From positions 1-64,000 of the forward strand of contig JAPJBO010000001.1 of NCBI GenBank assembly GCA_030068145.1: a DNA stretch of 64,000 nt. The letters run 5' to 3'. Numbering within the stretch: the stretch's first letter is position 1; each line of letters opens with the position of its first letter. The translations under genes and the position numbers were made by a program. Under the pieces are notes generated by a model. The model made no database searches. It was not told the DNA's origin and saw only the letters and a list, made by a program, of their open reading frames with translations. The DNA comes from Diplonema papillatum. Lineage: Eukaryota; Euglenozoa; Diplonemea; Diplonemida; Diplonemidae. Shown here in pieces: positions 9,719-21,036 of this stretch.

Positions 9719-11165
9719 GGGGTGTCGGACGGCGGGGTGCTTTCATGACGCCGTGTAATCATTGCCGACACGTGCTCCGCAGTCCGTGAACATGCTGCGG
9801 AGAATCGGTATTGCTCAAAAAGGCATCAGGTCCGGGGGGAAGTAGCTACAGATTTCTGTCACTGCGTCTTCCAACATGCTGCCATCGTGCCTGGTTGAAA
9901 GGCACACGCCTGCAGGAAATGCAGAATGTGCCACTGTATTGTTCCCTGTACCAAGTTGCTGTCAAACAGATAGCAAGTCAATGTGATATCGTGCTGCCAG
10001 GGCGACATTCTTACCTTTGATAGTACATCGAAAAAAGATATCCCGCGCAACCAGGTTGCTCTCTGCTGATGCCCGCAACCCTGAAACGACACACTTTTAC
10101 GCATTGGGTACTGATGTTTTGTGTCAGTGGGCTGTCTAAGATTTCCTGCAGATATCGATCGGTCAGACATCTGCCATCTGTCGATTTTTTCAAGGACCAG
10201 TAAAAGCACGGCTTCAGTCCTCCTGGCAAACGCTGAAGGGGGCCCGGTAGCGAGCTCTATAAAAGTTCCGGCAAGCGCGAGCCAACCGACTTTTGCGAGT
10301 CAAGTTCTGGCCTGACAACTAGTGACAGGATCAGCTGCGGCAAGGAGAGCAGGAACGGTTCCACCAGAGGCGATTGCGGTCGAAGACGGCAACCCGAGCG
10401 AGGTTACTCGCTTGGGTACTCAAGGTTGATAATCAAAATGAGAGTCATGGCCATGCTGAAGGCAGGGTTGCGTTGCAGGAGGGGGAACTGATGCTTGGCC
10501 GAGGCCAAGATGGCTATGGCTGCAGGGATAGAACAGAAAGAGTCCTCCTTGTGTGAGGTACACACGCCTTCGCAGTCCCAGGCCTCCACCCACCTGCATA
10601 CAGCCGTCGACTGGCCATTCCCGAAAGGAACGAGTTGGACTGCGGGTACCGAGAGCTTCCGGTTCTTCCCAGAGATTGCTGAAGCAGAGATCGTCGAGCA
10701 GCTTGCCCACAACAACATTAGCCCTGAATCGCATGCTTCGGGTGAGGGCATGCAGTTTATCAAGAAGAAGTAACTTCCTATCAGCTTCCCTTCCATGCAG
10801 ACACAAGTTAAACTCTGCTTGCTGGGCTGTCAAACCATGACTCCCAGTCTGCCCTTTCTTCTCATCTTCTTCCTTCCTCTTCGGGGCCACGCATAGCACG
10901 GGGCTGCTCTGCGTGAAGGTGAGGCCGTAATACTGCACCTTTGTAGCTCTCCCGCACCGCCTTCGCTGGGCCGACTGGTCGCAACAAAGGAAGCTCCCGA
11001 ATTCGCCGAGTTTGGCTTGGACCAGGTGGCTTCTCTCCTGGGGTTTCTGATCTTGATACGCTCGAGTTGCCAGAAATTGTCCTTACTTCGTGACGAAAAG
11101 GTGCAAGGCAGCTTAGAAATGCTCTCCAGAACCCAAGGTTGCATCTAAACCACTCCGCGAAAAAA
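9719..11165. other. No gene recognised
   Basis: The region holds overlapping short frames on both strands, the longest being 10420-10938 on the minus strand (172 codons) and 10495-10773 on the plus strand. Neither has a recognisable domain, and codon use does not favour one over the other. Either could be an isolated exon. Confidence 0.35.
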
Positions 11166-11224
11166 CCAGGGGATTAGCTTCTGTATCCACATTTGGACTG
11201 TCAGTCCAAATTTGGAAAGGCCGC
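11166..11224 (+). mobile_element. CCAGGGGATTAG-family terminus
   Basis: CCAGGGGATTAGCTTCTGTA, then the 19-base palindrome TTTGGACTGTCAGTCCAAA, then TTTGGAAAGGCCGCC. A second copy starts only about 90 bases downstream in the same orientation. Confidence 0.7.
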
Positions 11225-11257
11225 CCAGTGCTCGCGATAAGAAAAAAGCCGGTCATT

Positions 11258-11330
11258 CAGGGGATTAGCTTCTATATCCACATTTTTTTGGACTGTCAGT
11301 CCAAATTTGGAAAGGCCGCCGAGAAAAAAA
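11258..11330 (+). mobile_element. CCAGGGGATTAG-family terminus
   Basis: Same order as the preceding copy: CAGGGGATTAGCTTCTATA, palindrome GGACTGTCAGTCC, and GGAAAGGCCGCCGAGAAAAA. The near-identity with 13060-13128 suggests recent movement. Confidence 0.7.
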
Positions 11331-11471
11331 GAAACCCCGGCAGAGTGGCCAATGTGCAATCTGAGGCCTCTCAGGGCCCAGCCTTGTCGTGAAGATATGT
11401 CGCGTCGCGCTGTATTAAGCCTATTTCCTGGGCTGCAGGTCTTTCGAAGAATTCGGCGAATATACCCATAC

Positions 11472-11518
11472 CACCCGCCGACCCATTCGATACAATGTAT
11501 CGAATGGGTCGGCGGGTG
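11472..11518. repeat. 47-base near-perfect palindrome
   Basis: The left arm starts CACCCGCCGACCCATTCGAT and the right arm ends ATCGAATGGGTCGGCGGGTG. Twenty-three bases pair without mismatch around one central A. It would extrude as a stable hairpin. No gene overlaps it. Confidence 0.8.
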
Positions 11519-11633
11519 TGAGGCAACTTCTGTTCGCGCTGCCCTTGCGACAGGGTGGTGGAGGAGGGAGCAAGCTAGCTTGGATGTCTGTGCATGATGG
11601 ACAATACCGTTTCTTCGGGCCTGGAAATCTGGT

Positions 11634-11671
11634 GTACCATACCGTCTTTTTCCGGCTCGCTACGCGAGCCG
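11634..11671 (+). repeat. GTACCATACCGT motif plus hairpin
   Basis: GTACCATACCGT at 11634-11645 is followed by CGGCTCGCTACGCGAGCCG at 11653-11671, an 8-bp stem with a three-base loop. Confidence 0.65.
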
Positions 11672-11689
11672 AAAAATTGATTATTAGTA

Positions 11690-13059
11690 TTTGAGGAACA
11701 CTGAGTGGAGATGACCACTACACTACATTAGAGGGCCACACATGTTACGACCATTAGTTAGAGTGCGTAGTGTGTAACTCCATTCTTCTACTGTACTCAG
11801 AGACAAGAGTGTGGTACTGGGGGTTCCAGTCGACAAATCCTAGCTGTTGCTACACCGTGACACTAGAAGTTGAGGCCGGAGAGGTGGCAGAGACCCGTGC
11901 ATCACTGGCAGGTGAGCCCCCTAAGTGCAGAAACTGCTGAAAAACAGTGAAAACGCAAAAAGCCGTTAGCGGTCCAAATTTGGAAAATGGGCTGGAGACC
12001 AAGCTAAGCCCTGGGTCATTTATGACTAAAAAAATCCATCGCTGAAAATTGACCGGTCATTTATGACCGGTCATTTTTGGGGTAAAAAGGACCGGCTGAC
12101 CAGTCATATTTGGGTCAGAAATGACCAGCAGTGCAGGGCATAGGCACTACGTGCCTCGTACCTGGCTGTGTTTTCTTCCTTGTCACCGGTGTCACCGGTG
12201 TCACAGTGGTGTTCCCAATCACTGCACGTGCCCCCTATGTAATTACCGTCCGGATTCGAAACCCAGCGACGACACGAGCCGGCGTATTTGATCCAGTATG
12301 TCTAACATGCTGCTGACCCAGCCCACGGCACACAACAGCCAGTACGAACGTGTGATGAAATGAACAACGACCAGCCGTTTCTTTTTCCTGGGTCACTTTG
12401 ATGTTTTGATTCATGGAATGGGCTGTGCCAACTGGTGCTTGACCAATAAATCCAGTGAAAACTTGAACAAAAACTTTAACTCTAAAAACTCAACATGGGG
12501 AGTGAACCGTCCTGACCAGGGGGAAGGAAAACCGCCGAAAATACTGAAGCAGGCCACTTGGTTGGCATGGGCCTGCCAAGACGCCCAGTCACTGTATAGA
12601 GCCTCCACAAGTTGCGTGTGGACGGTGCGAGCCTTGAAGAGCTCGATGAACTCAATGCCAAGTCCACGCACGACATACGGTTGGAGTGTCGACCTCGCAC
12701 GAGGGCGCGGCACAGCGGGTGAAGTTATCCAGAAACGGCAGCAGCTATCACAGAGGAACGACTGGAGCAAAGCCTTTTGTTCGGGGAAGGATCCTGCACG
12801 CAGGCAGAAGCAACCCAGCCACAGCAGACACAGCCGAAGGATAACCGAATAGCTATCGACGGCATTTTGCACGAACCTTGGTCCGTTCAAACCAGATGGG
12901 TCATGCCTGGAATTCTTCCCTTACGCTATTCTGACGAAGCTGGGGGCTCATCGACCGGTTGCGACTGTTGCGGCCGTATCCAGGCTGTAGGTCCACTCCA
13001 ATGTGTAGGTCGCGGCTGCCTGCTAAGAAACCCCTGGAAGCACACGCCTGGCAAGCCTT
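11690..13059. other. No gene recognised; one possible minus-strand exon
   Basis: The only notable frame is 12411-12890 on the minus strand, whose second half (12411-12700) reads as a plausible globular segment. The opposite strand is also open for 148 codons (12406-12852). No family is recognised. Short palindromic repeats of GACCGGTCAT type cluster at 12050-12125. Confidence 0.3.
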
Positions 13060-13128
13060 CAGGGGATTAGCTTCTATATCCACATTTGGACTGTCAGTCC
13101 AAATTTGGAAAGGCCGCCGAGAAAAAAA
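13060..13128 (+). mobile_element. CCAGGGGATTAG-family terminus
   Basis: CAGGGGATTAGCTTCTATA, the 19-base palindrome and GGAAAGGCCGCCGAGAAAAA are all present. The copy is nearly identical to 11258-11330 without its extra T residues. Confidence 0.7.
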
Positions 13129-13272
13129 GAAATAATGCCTGCCTGAAGAAAACAACTGCCTTCGGGTGGGCTAGTCTGACACTTACTCAGTTGCTGTCAG
13201 GGGGTTATGCACTGCAGCGGTTGGGTGAGGTAACCAGGGGGTCATGCACTGCAGCGGTTGGGTGAGGTAACT

Positions 13273-14086
13273 CCAGGGGATTAGTTTCCGTTGCAGATTT
13301 AGACCGACGGTCTAAATCTGCAAAACCGGACTTGGCCGGGGAAAAAAAAAAAATGTTCAAAAAACGGTGTTCAAAGTAAATATAGGCGGGGGGTGTGGTG
13401 TTTAGCAGTGTGCTGAAGGTGCTGGAAGGCTGCTGAGCCTCCGCTGCTGAGACCCAGCCGCTGTTCAATTGTGTTCAGCTTCGGGTCGGCAGCCACTGTG
13501 CTTCATTACCGGGCCAAGGTCCTGTTTGACAGTTGAGTATCCACACACGAGCTAAGAGTTGCCCACACATGATAAAGGGGGGCGGAGTTATTTTTGCCCA
13601 AATTTTCCGTCGCGCCTTCGGCGCGATGTTGCTAAAAATAACGCTAAAAATGTTGTTGTAAGCACGGCGGTGCACACCAAAACCGTGGACCTATTATCAT
13701 AGGAATCATAGGAAAATAGGTCCCCAGGTCACCCCCCTTCAGCTGCCTGACGAGACTGTCTGTTTACGATTTTGACTGTTTTTGGAGCGCGTCCAACCCC
13801 ACAGGGAACCCAGAAGCATTCGGAAAACCCCGAAAAGCTTGATCCAGGCTGGTGTACGTTGAAAAAACGCCCGCAAAAAGTGTCGCCAAACTGACGGGGT
13901 GACCATGATTGACCCATAAAGGACCCATGAAGACCCCTCTTTTGCCGAACGAAGTTGTGGAGATGTGTCGGCTCCGCCCCAAGACGCCGTACATCGGCGA
14001 AAACGGCACCGAAACACCGCCCAAAACCACCCCATAGTAACGGTCTAAATCTGCAAACCCCGGAAGCCTTCAAACTAATACCCTGG
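13273..14086 (+). mobile_element. 0.8 kb element with palindromic subterminal repeat, copy 1
   Basis: The left end is CCAGGGGATTAGTTTCC, followed by a 29-base palindrome (13293-13321, GCAGATTTAGACCG around a central A). The right end is AACTAATACCCTGG, preceded by half of the same palindrome. The interior matches 30283-31083 in reverse orientation over its whole length and 16972-17163 in part. It has no transposase, so it is a non-autonomous family. Short frames within it (13729-14073 minus) are shared by the copies but show no known domain. Confidence 0.75.
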
Positions 14087-14135
14087 GTAACTCACCAGGG
14101 ATTATCCTGTATCAGTGCTCCCACTAAGGAAAAAA

Positions 14136-14232
14136 CCGGAGGAATTCCTCAAAAAAAAAAGGTGCTGAAAAATGCCCCGGAGGAATTCCTCCGGAGGAAT
14201 TCCTCCGGGGGGACCTGAGGAATTCCTCCGGC
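14136..14232. repeat. Cluster of GGAGGAATTCCTCC palindromes
   Basis: Four GAGGAATTCCTC palindromes lie within 100 bases, two of them back-to-back, so the segment can fold in alternative ways. It lies beside the right end of the 0.8 kb element. Confidence 0.7.
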
Positions 14233-14239
14233 CTGGTAC

Positions 14240-15350
14240 CTGGCGTAGGAGTGAACCCGTGTGGGTGTAGCTCGCGACTAGTACTGGTCATGAAGTCTTT
14301 GCCGAATCTTTCTGTGTGACTTTGGCACCTGCGGCATGGACTGCTTCAAAAAACCGCGCCTGGGGCACAAGATGTGGCTGATGGTGCGAGCATGTTGTCA
14401 CATTTGGCGTCAAAACTGACTGAGTCCACCACAAAACTGTGAAGAGGGAAGGACAGTGTCTATCCTCATGCTTATCAGGAGTCTTTGTGCTCTCAAATAC
14501 TCTTTGGGCAGACCGCTGTGTGTGACACCATGCCAGTTTTCGGGATCTTCGTACTGCCCCTGACAAGGCCTCCAATTTTTTTCCGCGCCTGCGGCGCAGG
14601 TATTCTTGACTATGTAGGACTATCTCATCATTTGTCTCGTTTCGTCCAAGTGTCCACTGGCAAAGGATTCATATCAAATTTATAAGGAGTGCAGTGATAT
14701 CCCGGCATGAGATCTCGCTTGTGGGGATTTCCAATGCTCAGCACCTTCGGCTGACACTGCCTACCAGCCTACCATGCAGGGTCACTACCCAGCTTGTGCA
14801 CTGCACGAACAGCATGAAATTGCTGGTGTTTGCTTCCTCTGGCATGTTGGGGTGTTGGCGGTGGGATCCAATCTCAGAAGCTGGAGTCAAAGCTACAGTG
14901 AAAAAAGCGGGTGTGGTGCGGATTCACGCGCATTTTGGTTGTGGTGGAGCAACCCATCACTAGCTCCAGCTCACCCTGGGAGCACTGACAGACACTGCTA
15001 AAAAAAAGCGCGACACTGCGACACAGTGGCTTATATATGGGTCTGGTGCTCGGACCAAGTCCGAGCCAGGGGGTTATGCACTGCAGCGGTTGGGTGAGGT
15101 AACTCACCCAAAAAAAAAAAAAAATCGAAAATCAGGTAGGAGGTTGGGTTGATTTACACTACCTCGGATTGGGTTGGGCAGGAGTTTGGTGTCTGTAATC
15201 TTGGGTTGGGCAGAGGTTTTGGGTGTCTGTAGTGGGAATTATTTCTCCTATTCTGGCTGTGCTACTGAAGAGGGGCGAGACCTTTCATCAGAACAATCAT
15301 CAGTAGGCTAGGAGTCTTCTGGAGGACACGGCAGAAGGTCCTGACATCAG
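14240..15350. other. No gene recognised
   Basis: Only short, competing frames occur here. The sequence GGGGGTTATGCACTGCAGCG at about 15068 also occurs at 13200 and 13242, so fragments of one repeat are scattered through this part of the window. Confidence 0.4.
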
Positions 15351-15361
15351 ATTCTGACCAT

Positions 15362-15540
15362 GTACCATACTGTCTCCCAGGGGGCGGTGCCCCCTGGACC
15401 CCCCATAAACTATGTACAAGATTTCGAATTTTCGCCTGTTACCAGGCATCAGTTTCTGTTACAGGTTCCGAACAAGACAGAATCTGAAGTGCCATGTACC
15501 GTGCCGTCTCCCGGGGGGCGGTGCCCCCCGGACCCCCCCC
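15362..15540 (+). repeat. Two motif-plus-hairpin copies in tandem
   Basis: GTACCATACTGT at 15362 and GTACCGTGCCGT at 15496 are each followed three bases later by a 9-bp GC stem around GGT (15377-15397 and 15511-15531) and then by GGACCCCCC. The two copies lie about 134 bases apart. Confidence 0.7.
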
Positions 15541-15715
15541 TGCATTAAGACTCACCAGAGAAAATGGGCTTGGTGTCTAGTCTGAAGGAGAAAATGGGCT
15601 GCATAAGGTCCTGGTCCGAGCAAGCAAAAAAAAAAAAAAAAAGCACAGAATGCCCCGGCTGAGGGGCCCAGTAGTAGTGCTACAGCACAGCAGTCACACT
15701 AGCAGTACACAGCAC

Positions 15716-15960
15716 CGGTTACTGCACCTTTGGATCATCGTTGAAGCAACGTACAGCCTCAATTTTGGAACCTGCGACTGGCCCAATAGCTTGAAAAATT
15801 TTTCCGCGCCTGCGGCGCTGGTATTTCTGGCTTGTGTATTGTTTCATGACATGTTGCCAAGAAAGCGAAGACTGCAGCTGTCCGCCCTGCTGTTGCAGAC
15901 TGCCAAGTGTTCTTGAATGATCCCGGCACACTGCTATAGTACCCCAACACTCGCCTTCTT
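15716..15960 (+). repeat. Triplicated module, copy 1
   Basis: The module runs from CACCTTTGGATCATCGTT through TCAATTTTGGAACCTG and the hairpin GCGCCTGCGGCGC to GCAGCTGTCCGCCCTGCTG. It recurs at 17268-17480 and 17568-17790, diverged by substitutions and small indels. No coding frame is preserved among the three. Confidence 0.7.
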
Positions 15961-16247
15961 CGCATGGCTCTTTTGCTTCCGAAGGACAGTCTCTATGATG
16001 GACAGTAGTGACAACCACAAAGAGGTGCACCCTGTCGGTTACATAAACGTGCAGTTGTGCCGCAACTGGGATTTTTAGAAACTCCGAGCAACTTATGGAC
16101 AGTTACACGGGAGGAATTTTTATATATAAGGCCCTGCTGCGACAGCCAGGGATTTTCCCCTTTAGTGAAAAAAAAAAAAATCACTAAAAAAAAAAAATTC
16201 CCAAAATGGGCTTGGTGAAAAAACTTTTTTCACTAAAGGGATCTTGC

Positions 16248-16462
16248 GTTGCTGGGTGTAGGTGGTCAGGGCGTGGGTTGTGGTGGACAGTGTGGGTGGG
16301 CGTGGGTGGTGGGCGCTGGTGGTGGAGTGGGTGCGTGTTGTGTGTGGTCGGGGCGTGGGTTGTGGGTGGTAAGGGCGCGGGTTGTGGTGGACAGTGTGGG
16401 TGGGCGTGGGTGGTGGGCTGGTGGTGAAGTGGGTGCGTGTTGTGTGTGGTCAGGGTGTGGTT
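16248..16462 (+). repeat. G-rich minisatellite (GGTGGG/GTGTG)
   Basis: The plus strand is almost free of C here. A unit of about 125 bases (GTTGTGGTGGACAGTGTGGG ... GTGGTGGGC ... GTGCGTGTTGTGTGTGGTC) is present nearly twice. Many GGG runs at short spacing could form G-quadruplexes. Related G-rich sequence recurs at 17165-17250. Confidence 0.75.
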
Positions 16463-16971
16463 TAAGCGGCCCAACAACAGGTCTGTATGATGCGGACCGT
16501 ATCCAAGGCGGAAATCGAGTCAACCAGTGTCCGGATTTGACGACCGGATTCAACGACCGGATATCTGGCGTCCAATTTGACGAGATTTATGGCGGCAGCT
16601 CCATCACCTGGTGTCCACCGGAACAAGTTCTTGTTTCCTTTCAGGCATAGCGCCCACAAAATCACAAATCAATTCATCACATTCCATCACACCAGAGCCG
16701 GGTTGAGACACAAAGAAGCCAGAGGGACCCCCGCTTATGGGGCTACGAGGTCAACGACGCGTACCACACACAGACAGACACAGGCACGTGTCGACTGGCA
16801 CCCACACCACACCACACCGGCAGAAAAACTTTTCTGCCGGAGTGAAATTTTTTTTCACCACGGGTTTGGCCCGAAACTGGTGAGTGGAAAAACCCCTGGC
16901 GACAGCGCCAAAAAAAAAAAAACTTTTCCTGATTTAGGCTTCCTCCGGCATTTCGGAGGTAAGCGGGAGCA

Positions 16972-17163
16972 CTGGACTTGGCCGGAAAAAAAAAAAGTTC
17001 AAAAAACGGTGTTCAAAGTAAATATAGGGGGGGGTGTGGTGTTTGTAGCAGTGTGCCGAAGGTGCTGGAAGGCTGCTGAGCCTCCGCTGATGAGACCCAG
17101 TTCGGCAGGTTGCAGCTGCCACTGTGCTTCATTACCGGGCCAAGGTCCTGTTTGACAGTTGAG
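16972..17163 (+). mobile_element. Partial copy of the 0.8 kb palindromic-end element
   Basis: From GGACTTGGCCGGAAAAAA to CCTGTTTGACAGTTGAGT this matches 13328-13537. The terminal palindrome and right half are missing. Confidence 0.7.
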
Positions 17164-17267
17164 TGGGCAGCGGTAGTGGGTGGTCATGTGGTGGGAGGTT
17201 GGTGGTGCGGTGAGCAGTGGTGGTGGTGGGTATGTTGGACAGTGAGTGGGTGGATGATGCTACAGTA

Positions 17268-17480
17268 CGGTTACTGCACCTTTGGATCATCGTTCTAGCA
17301 ATGTACACCCCTCAATTTTGGAACCTGCTGCACTGGCCCATTAACTTGGCAAAAATTTCCGCGCCTGCGGCGCTGGCATTTTTGGCTTGTGTATTGTTTC
17401 ATGTCTTGTTTTTTGCCAAGAAGACCGCAGTTGTCCGCCCTGCTCTCTGTGGTGGGCAGTAGTGACAACCACAAAGAGGA
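17268..17480 (+). repeat. Triplicated module, copy 2
   Basis: Same order as 15716-15960, with the hairpin GCGCCTGCGGCGC at 17361-17373. Confidence 0.65.
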
Positions 17481-17567
17481 GCACCCTGTCGGGTACATGA
17501 AAGTGCACTTGACTCACATCAACTTTGCCGCAGTCCCTGTGGCTACAAAGCGGCTATTCTTGCTGTT

Positions 17568-17790
17568 TGGATACCTGCAGCTCTGACCCATAAGCTTGAA
17601 AAAATTTCCGCGCCTGCGGCGCTGGTATTTAGCTTACGTATTGCTACATGTCGTGTTGCCAAGAAGACCGCAGCTGTCAGCCTTGCTGTCACAGATAACC
17701 GCCAGGCGACACTTGCTTCTTCGCATGGCTTTTTTGCTTCCCGAAGGACAGTCTCTGTGGTGGACAGTAGTGACAACTACAAAGTTGCCA
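17568..17790 (+). repeat. Triplicated module, copy 3
   Basis: Same order as 15716-15960, with the hairpin at 17610-17622. It ends with a GGACAGTCTCTGTGGTGGAC block also found near 15985 and 17450. Confidence 0.6.
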
Positions 17791-17879
17791 GAGTCTCTGT
17801 GGACTACAAAGCGGCTAGCAATTCTTGCTGTGTGGCGCTACCTTCGATGAGCAAAACCCACTTGCAGGTGCCGCATTTC

Positions 17880-18350
17880 GTTCGGGCGCTGGTGAAGCTA
17901 AGTTCGGCGAAGCAAAGCAAAGTTCTGGTGAAGCTAAGTTCTGGGGAGGCTAAGTTCTGGTGAAAGCAAAGTTCGGGCGAAGCAAAGCAAAGTTCGGGCG
18001 AAGCTAAGTTCTGGTAAGGCTAAGTTCCGTCCGGGCCTGAAGTATGCAAATACGCGGTGCCAAATCACGGGTCAAGAAAACCCCGGAGCGAGGGAATCGA
18101 CCGAAGACCAAGGAGAACCAAACAAAGGTCCTCGGCGGGGTTCGAACCCGGGAACTCCAGCCCTAAAACCTGGCGCCGTTCACACTGCCATCACGGCGTC
18201 AATTTCCAGGGGCAAAAAAGGCTATGGCCGCCGACAAAAATTCTGACCAAACAAAACACTATAAAAAAGTGCCCCCGGGCTTCGCCCGCGGACCCCCCTA
18301 AAGAGTGGGGTTGGCTCGATAGAGCTATTAGCATACCTCTAGTCTCGGAT
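17880..18350 (-). mobile_element. tRNA-headed composite repeat, copy 2 (reversed)
   Basis: Read on the minus strand it has the border CGAGACTAGAGGTATGC ... CTCTATCGAGCCAACCC (18306-18350), a tRNA-like head with B box GGGTTCGAACCCCG (about 18120-18212), a linker and a short repeat array (17880-18030). It is the inverted partner of copy 3 at 21037-22601, and the two enclose 18350-21037. Confidence 0.7.
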
Positions 18351-18436
18351 AAATTAAAAACCCCCAGAAGCGCCCGTCAGAAAGTACATGGGTGTTAGGA
18401 CCACCCTTAGCGAGTCTAGAGGTAACCTTTTGCTCA

Positions 18437-18716
18437 GTCCGGCGTTTGCGCAAACCCGAACCTTTTTGCCCTGTCCGGCGTTTGTGCAAACCCGAACCTT
18501 TTTGTCCAGTCCGGCGTTGGTGCAAACCCGAACCTTTTTGTCCAGTCCAGCGTTTGCGCAAACCCGAACCTTTTTGCCGGTCCGGTTTGTCCAACCCGAA
18601 TTGTTTTGCCCAGTCCGGCGTTGGTGCAAACCCGTACCTTTTTGCCCAGTCCGGCGTTTGTGCAAACCCGCACCCTATTGTCCAGTTCGGCGTTTGTGAA
18701 AACCCGAACCCGTTGA
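18437..18716 (+). repeat. Tandem array of about 42-base units
   Basis: Seven units of the form CCGGCGTTTGTGCAAACCCG-AACCTTTTTGCCCAGT follow each other with scattered substitutions and one shortened unit near 18580. Both strands stay open through the array, so the long frames seen there are repeat artefacts. Confidence 0.85.
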
Positions 18717-18837
18717 ACCCTGATAGACCCCCCAAGGATGGCCGGGATTTTTTGAATTGGATCTTATGGTTGGATTTTTTGATGGATTTTTTGGATTTTT
18801 TGGAGTTTTTGCCGATGGATTTTTTGGATTTTTCATA

Positions 18838-19682
18838 ATCATAACACACCCCAGCCCCTTATAAATCAAGTATTATCTTGCTGAATTGTATTTCGTGAAG
18901 GCCTATTTCGTGAAGGAATTAATTATTATTTTCTGACGGGTGTTTCTGGGAATTTATTTATTTATTTTTGCTGGCGCCCCGGCCCCGCAGGCCACATTGC
19001 AGTTGTGCAGGTGTCATGTGGGCACAAGAACCAGGTGAATGGGCGGAGCAAGCACGCAGGAATCGCTCAATGCAGCATTTGTCTCGAAGTAGTGCTGTCA
19101 TCTTGAGCCACGCGCCTTCGCTGCGACTCCCCTTGCGAGCGCGGCGAATCGATTGGCCGTTACCGGCCACCCGAGACGGCGGGTCATAACGGTCAACCTT
19201 AGCAGCCGCTCTTCCTCGGGGGGAGTCAGCAGCGGCTTCGGGCCGCGCTTCCCTGCAACGAAGTAATCGTTGTGTTCGCGCTTGTACTTGACGTACTTCG
19301 ACACCACAGCCTCGCTCACGGTTTTGTCGGGGTGCTCAGCATTCCACGAACGCACGATGTCCGCTTGAACAACACCGAGCGGCTCGGCGAGATCGGTGAC
19401 GACCTTGATTTCAGCCGCTGTGAGAGCTGATGAACGCGTCTTCGCAGGGGCTGTACTTTCCATGATCTCCTGGTCCTGCTGCCTGGCAGTTGCCAGCACA
19501 AAGAGGTCGGAGACGGACATTTTGCGGGTTTGGGGGTGGTTTTGGTGTTCAGGCCCTGTAATTCATGCAGATGAGTTTTGTGAATTTCTATTTTGTGAAG
19601 GAATTATTTATTTTTGCGCGGTTTCGGGGGTCTTCACGAATTTAAAATTGATTAATTAGGGTCTGGGGTGTATCCACAAAAG
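18838..19682 (-). mobile_element. 0.84 kb DNA transposon remnant with CACCCCAG ends
   Basis: The left end (ACACACCCCAGCCCC, from 18842) and right end (GGGTCTGGGGTGTATCC, to 19676) are inverted. Both are followed inward by TTCGTGAAGG/AATTAATT blocks. The element carries a fragment of a transposase gene on the minus strand. Another end of this type lies at 23790-23880. Confidence 0.6.
19098..19520 (-). pseudogene. Transposase N-terminal helix-turn-helix fragment
   Basis: The 140-residue frame has a helix-turn-helix-like core (SEAVVSKYVKYKREHNDYF). A basic linker GKRGPKPLLTPPEEERLLRL and a second helical segment follow, ending at VTANRFAALARG. The GxKPxLTxxEE pattern is typical of the CENP-B/Tc5-type DNA-binding region of pogo-like transposases. 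No DDE catalytic domain follows: the frame stops and the element ends about 250 bases later. This is a truncated, non-functional gene. The superfamily call is inference. Confidence 0.55.
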
Positions 19683-19689
19683 AACCCAA

Positions 19690-21030
19690 CACTCGATAGA
19701 GGAACCACCAAAGAGTTTCAAGATGCCGGGTAGAGAAGCGTGCTGGAGCGGGGCCCACTTTACATCTGGGAAATGCACATGCTGCGAAGCGACGGTAGGA
19801 AACACGTCAGAAAACACACTTGAGGGCCCATCTCCGTGACTGCACCAAGGCCCCAGATGGCGTGCGAGAAGAGTCTTATGCAGGCAGGTATAGCGAAGTA
19901 TAAGACGCGACTTAGTAAATATGCTGATGTCCCGTAACAGGCGCTCCCGCCTCGTGTCTGATTTTTCCAAAACTCCATCTCTCCGGAAAAAAAGGCATCG
20001 GCATATGTGAAGCAGATCAGCCCCCAAGCAGCAGGAGAACTGCTGTTTTATCATACATGTAACCCCCGACAAATTTGCAGAATGAGAAATAGCGAACGAA
20101 CGGAAAGAAATGGTAGGCAGCAGGACGGCCCCACAGAAAATAAGAGTGCTGAAAAGAAGAAGTTGGTGCCTATCGAATCGAAGACACGACACGCGATGAA
20201 AAGTCGGAAGCAGCGCCAGCGTCGAACCGAAAGCCCGCGAAAAAAAAGCAGCCCAAATGCCAACCCGAAGAAGGCAGTCGTCAAGGAAGCGCGGGCGTTG
20301 AGCGAAATATTCGCAAAGCACTGCTGCAGCCGCAAAAGCTGACCGGGTCGCACAAGACGCGTGCCTCGGCTTCCGAGGTGGTGAAGCAGCATGCGGAGTG
20401 TTGTTAAGCCAACGGCTTTCTGCTGAAGAAGGTGCGCGAGATTCCGCGAAATCTGGGACGGGCTAAAAGGCGGCGGCTACGATGACGAAGATACACTGAA
20501 CATACCCTCGGAGAAAATAAAAGACGCCGCCGGCCGAAGCCGGAGATCGTCGCAGTGCGCGCGGCACTGGGTGAACGGCGGCGCTCACCTTGTGAAGATG
20601 GGCCGGCGTGGCACAGCAGGAGAGAGTATTTAGTTGTATGGGCTGGCAGTCCGAGAAGCGCCGCAGCCGTCTCGTTGCAGAAAAAGTACACAAACTGACT
20701 ACCATTTACTACCATCATCATCGAGCAAAACAGAGAAGAAGCAACTTGGTGGGATGCACTGGAGGAGTTGCTTTTGGAGGCGGGCGAAAAGCTCGCTCAG
20801 AAGAAGAACGAAGGCAAGACAGAACAAAGACGCGGACAAGAACGAGGTGATCGTTGCTGACGAATATAATTCGAAGAAATGCAATGACCGGAAACAGGCA
20901 TGCAGGGTTGCAAAGGGACGGAGTGATACCGAATAAGTGATGAGCCGGAGCCCGGCGGGGGATATATCGCCTCGGCTTCTTTTGATGATGAGTTTGCAAA
21001 CAGGTGGTTGCTGACCAGTGGATTATATGG
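19690..21030. other. No clear gene between inverted tRNA-headed units
   Basis: Frames 19656-20321 (minus, 221 codons) and 20007-20342 (plus, 111 codons, very Lys/Arg-rich) overlap antisense. Neither shows a domain. A stretch at 20410-20460 (VREIPRNLGRAKRRR in one plus frame) resembles basic linkers of mariner-like transposases, but the frame stops at once. Confidence 0.3.
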
Positions 21031-21036
21031 GATTTT

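Noticed and set aside
18120..18212. Functional tRNA gene
   Set aside because: A and B boxes are good but the acceptor stem does not pair and the head is embedded in a repeated unit. It is better explained as a SINE head.
19656..20321. 221-codon minus-strand protein gene
   Set aside because: No domain, unusual Cys/Phe-rich composition, and an equally open basic frame opposite. No splice support was found.
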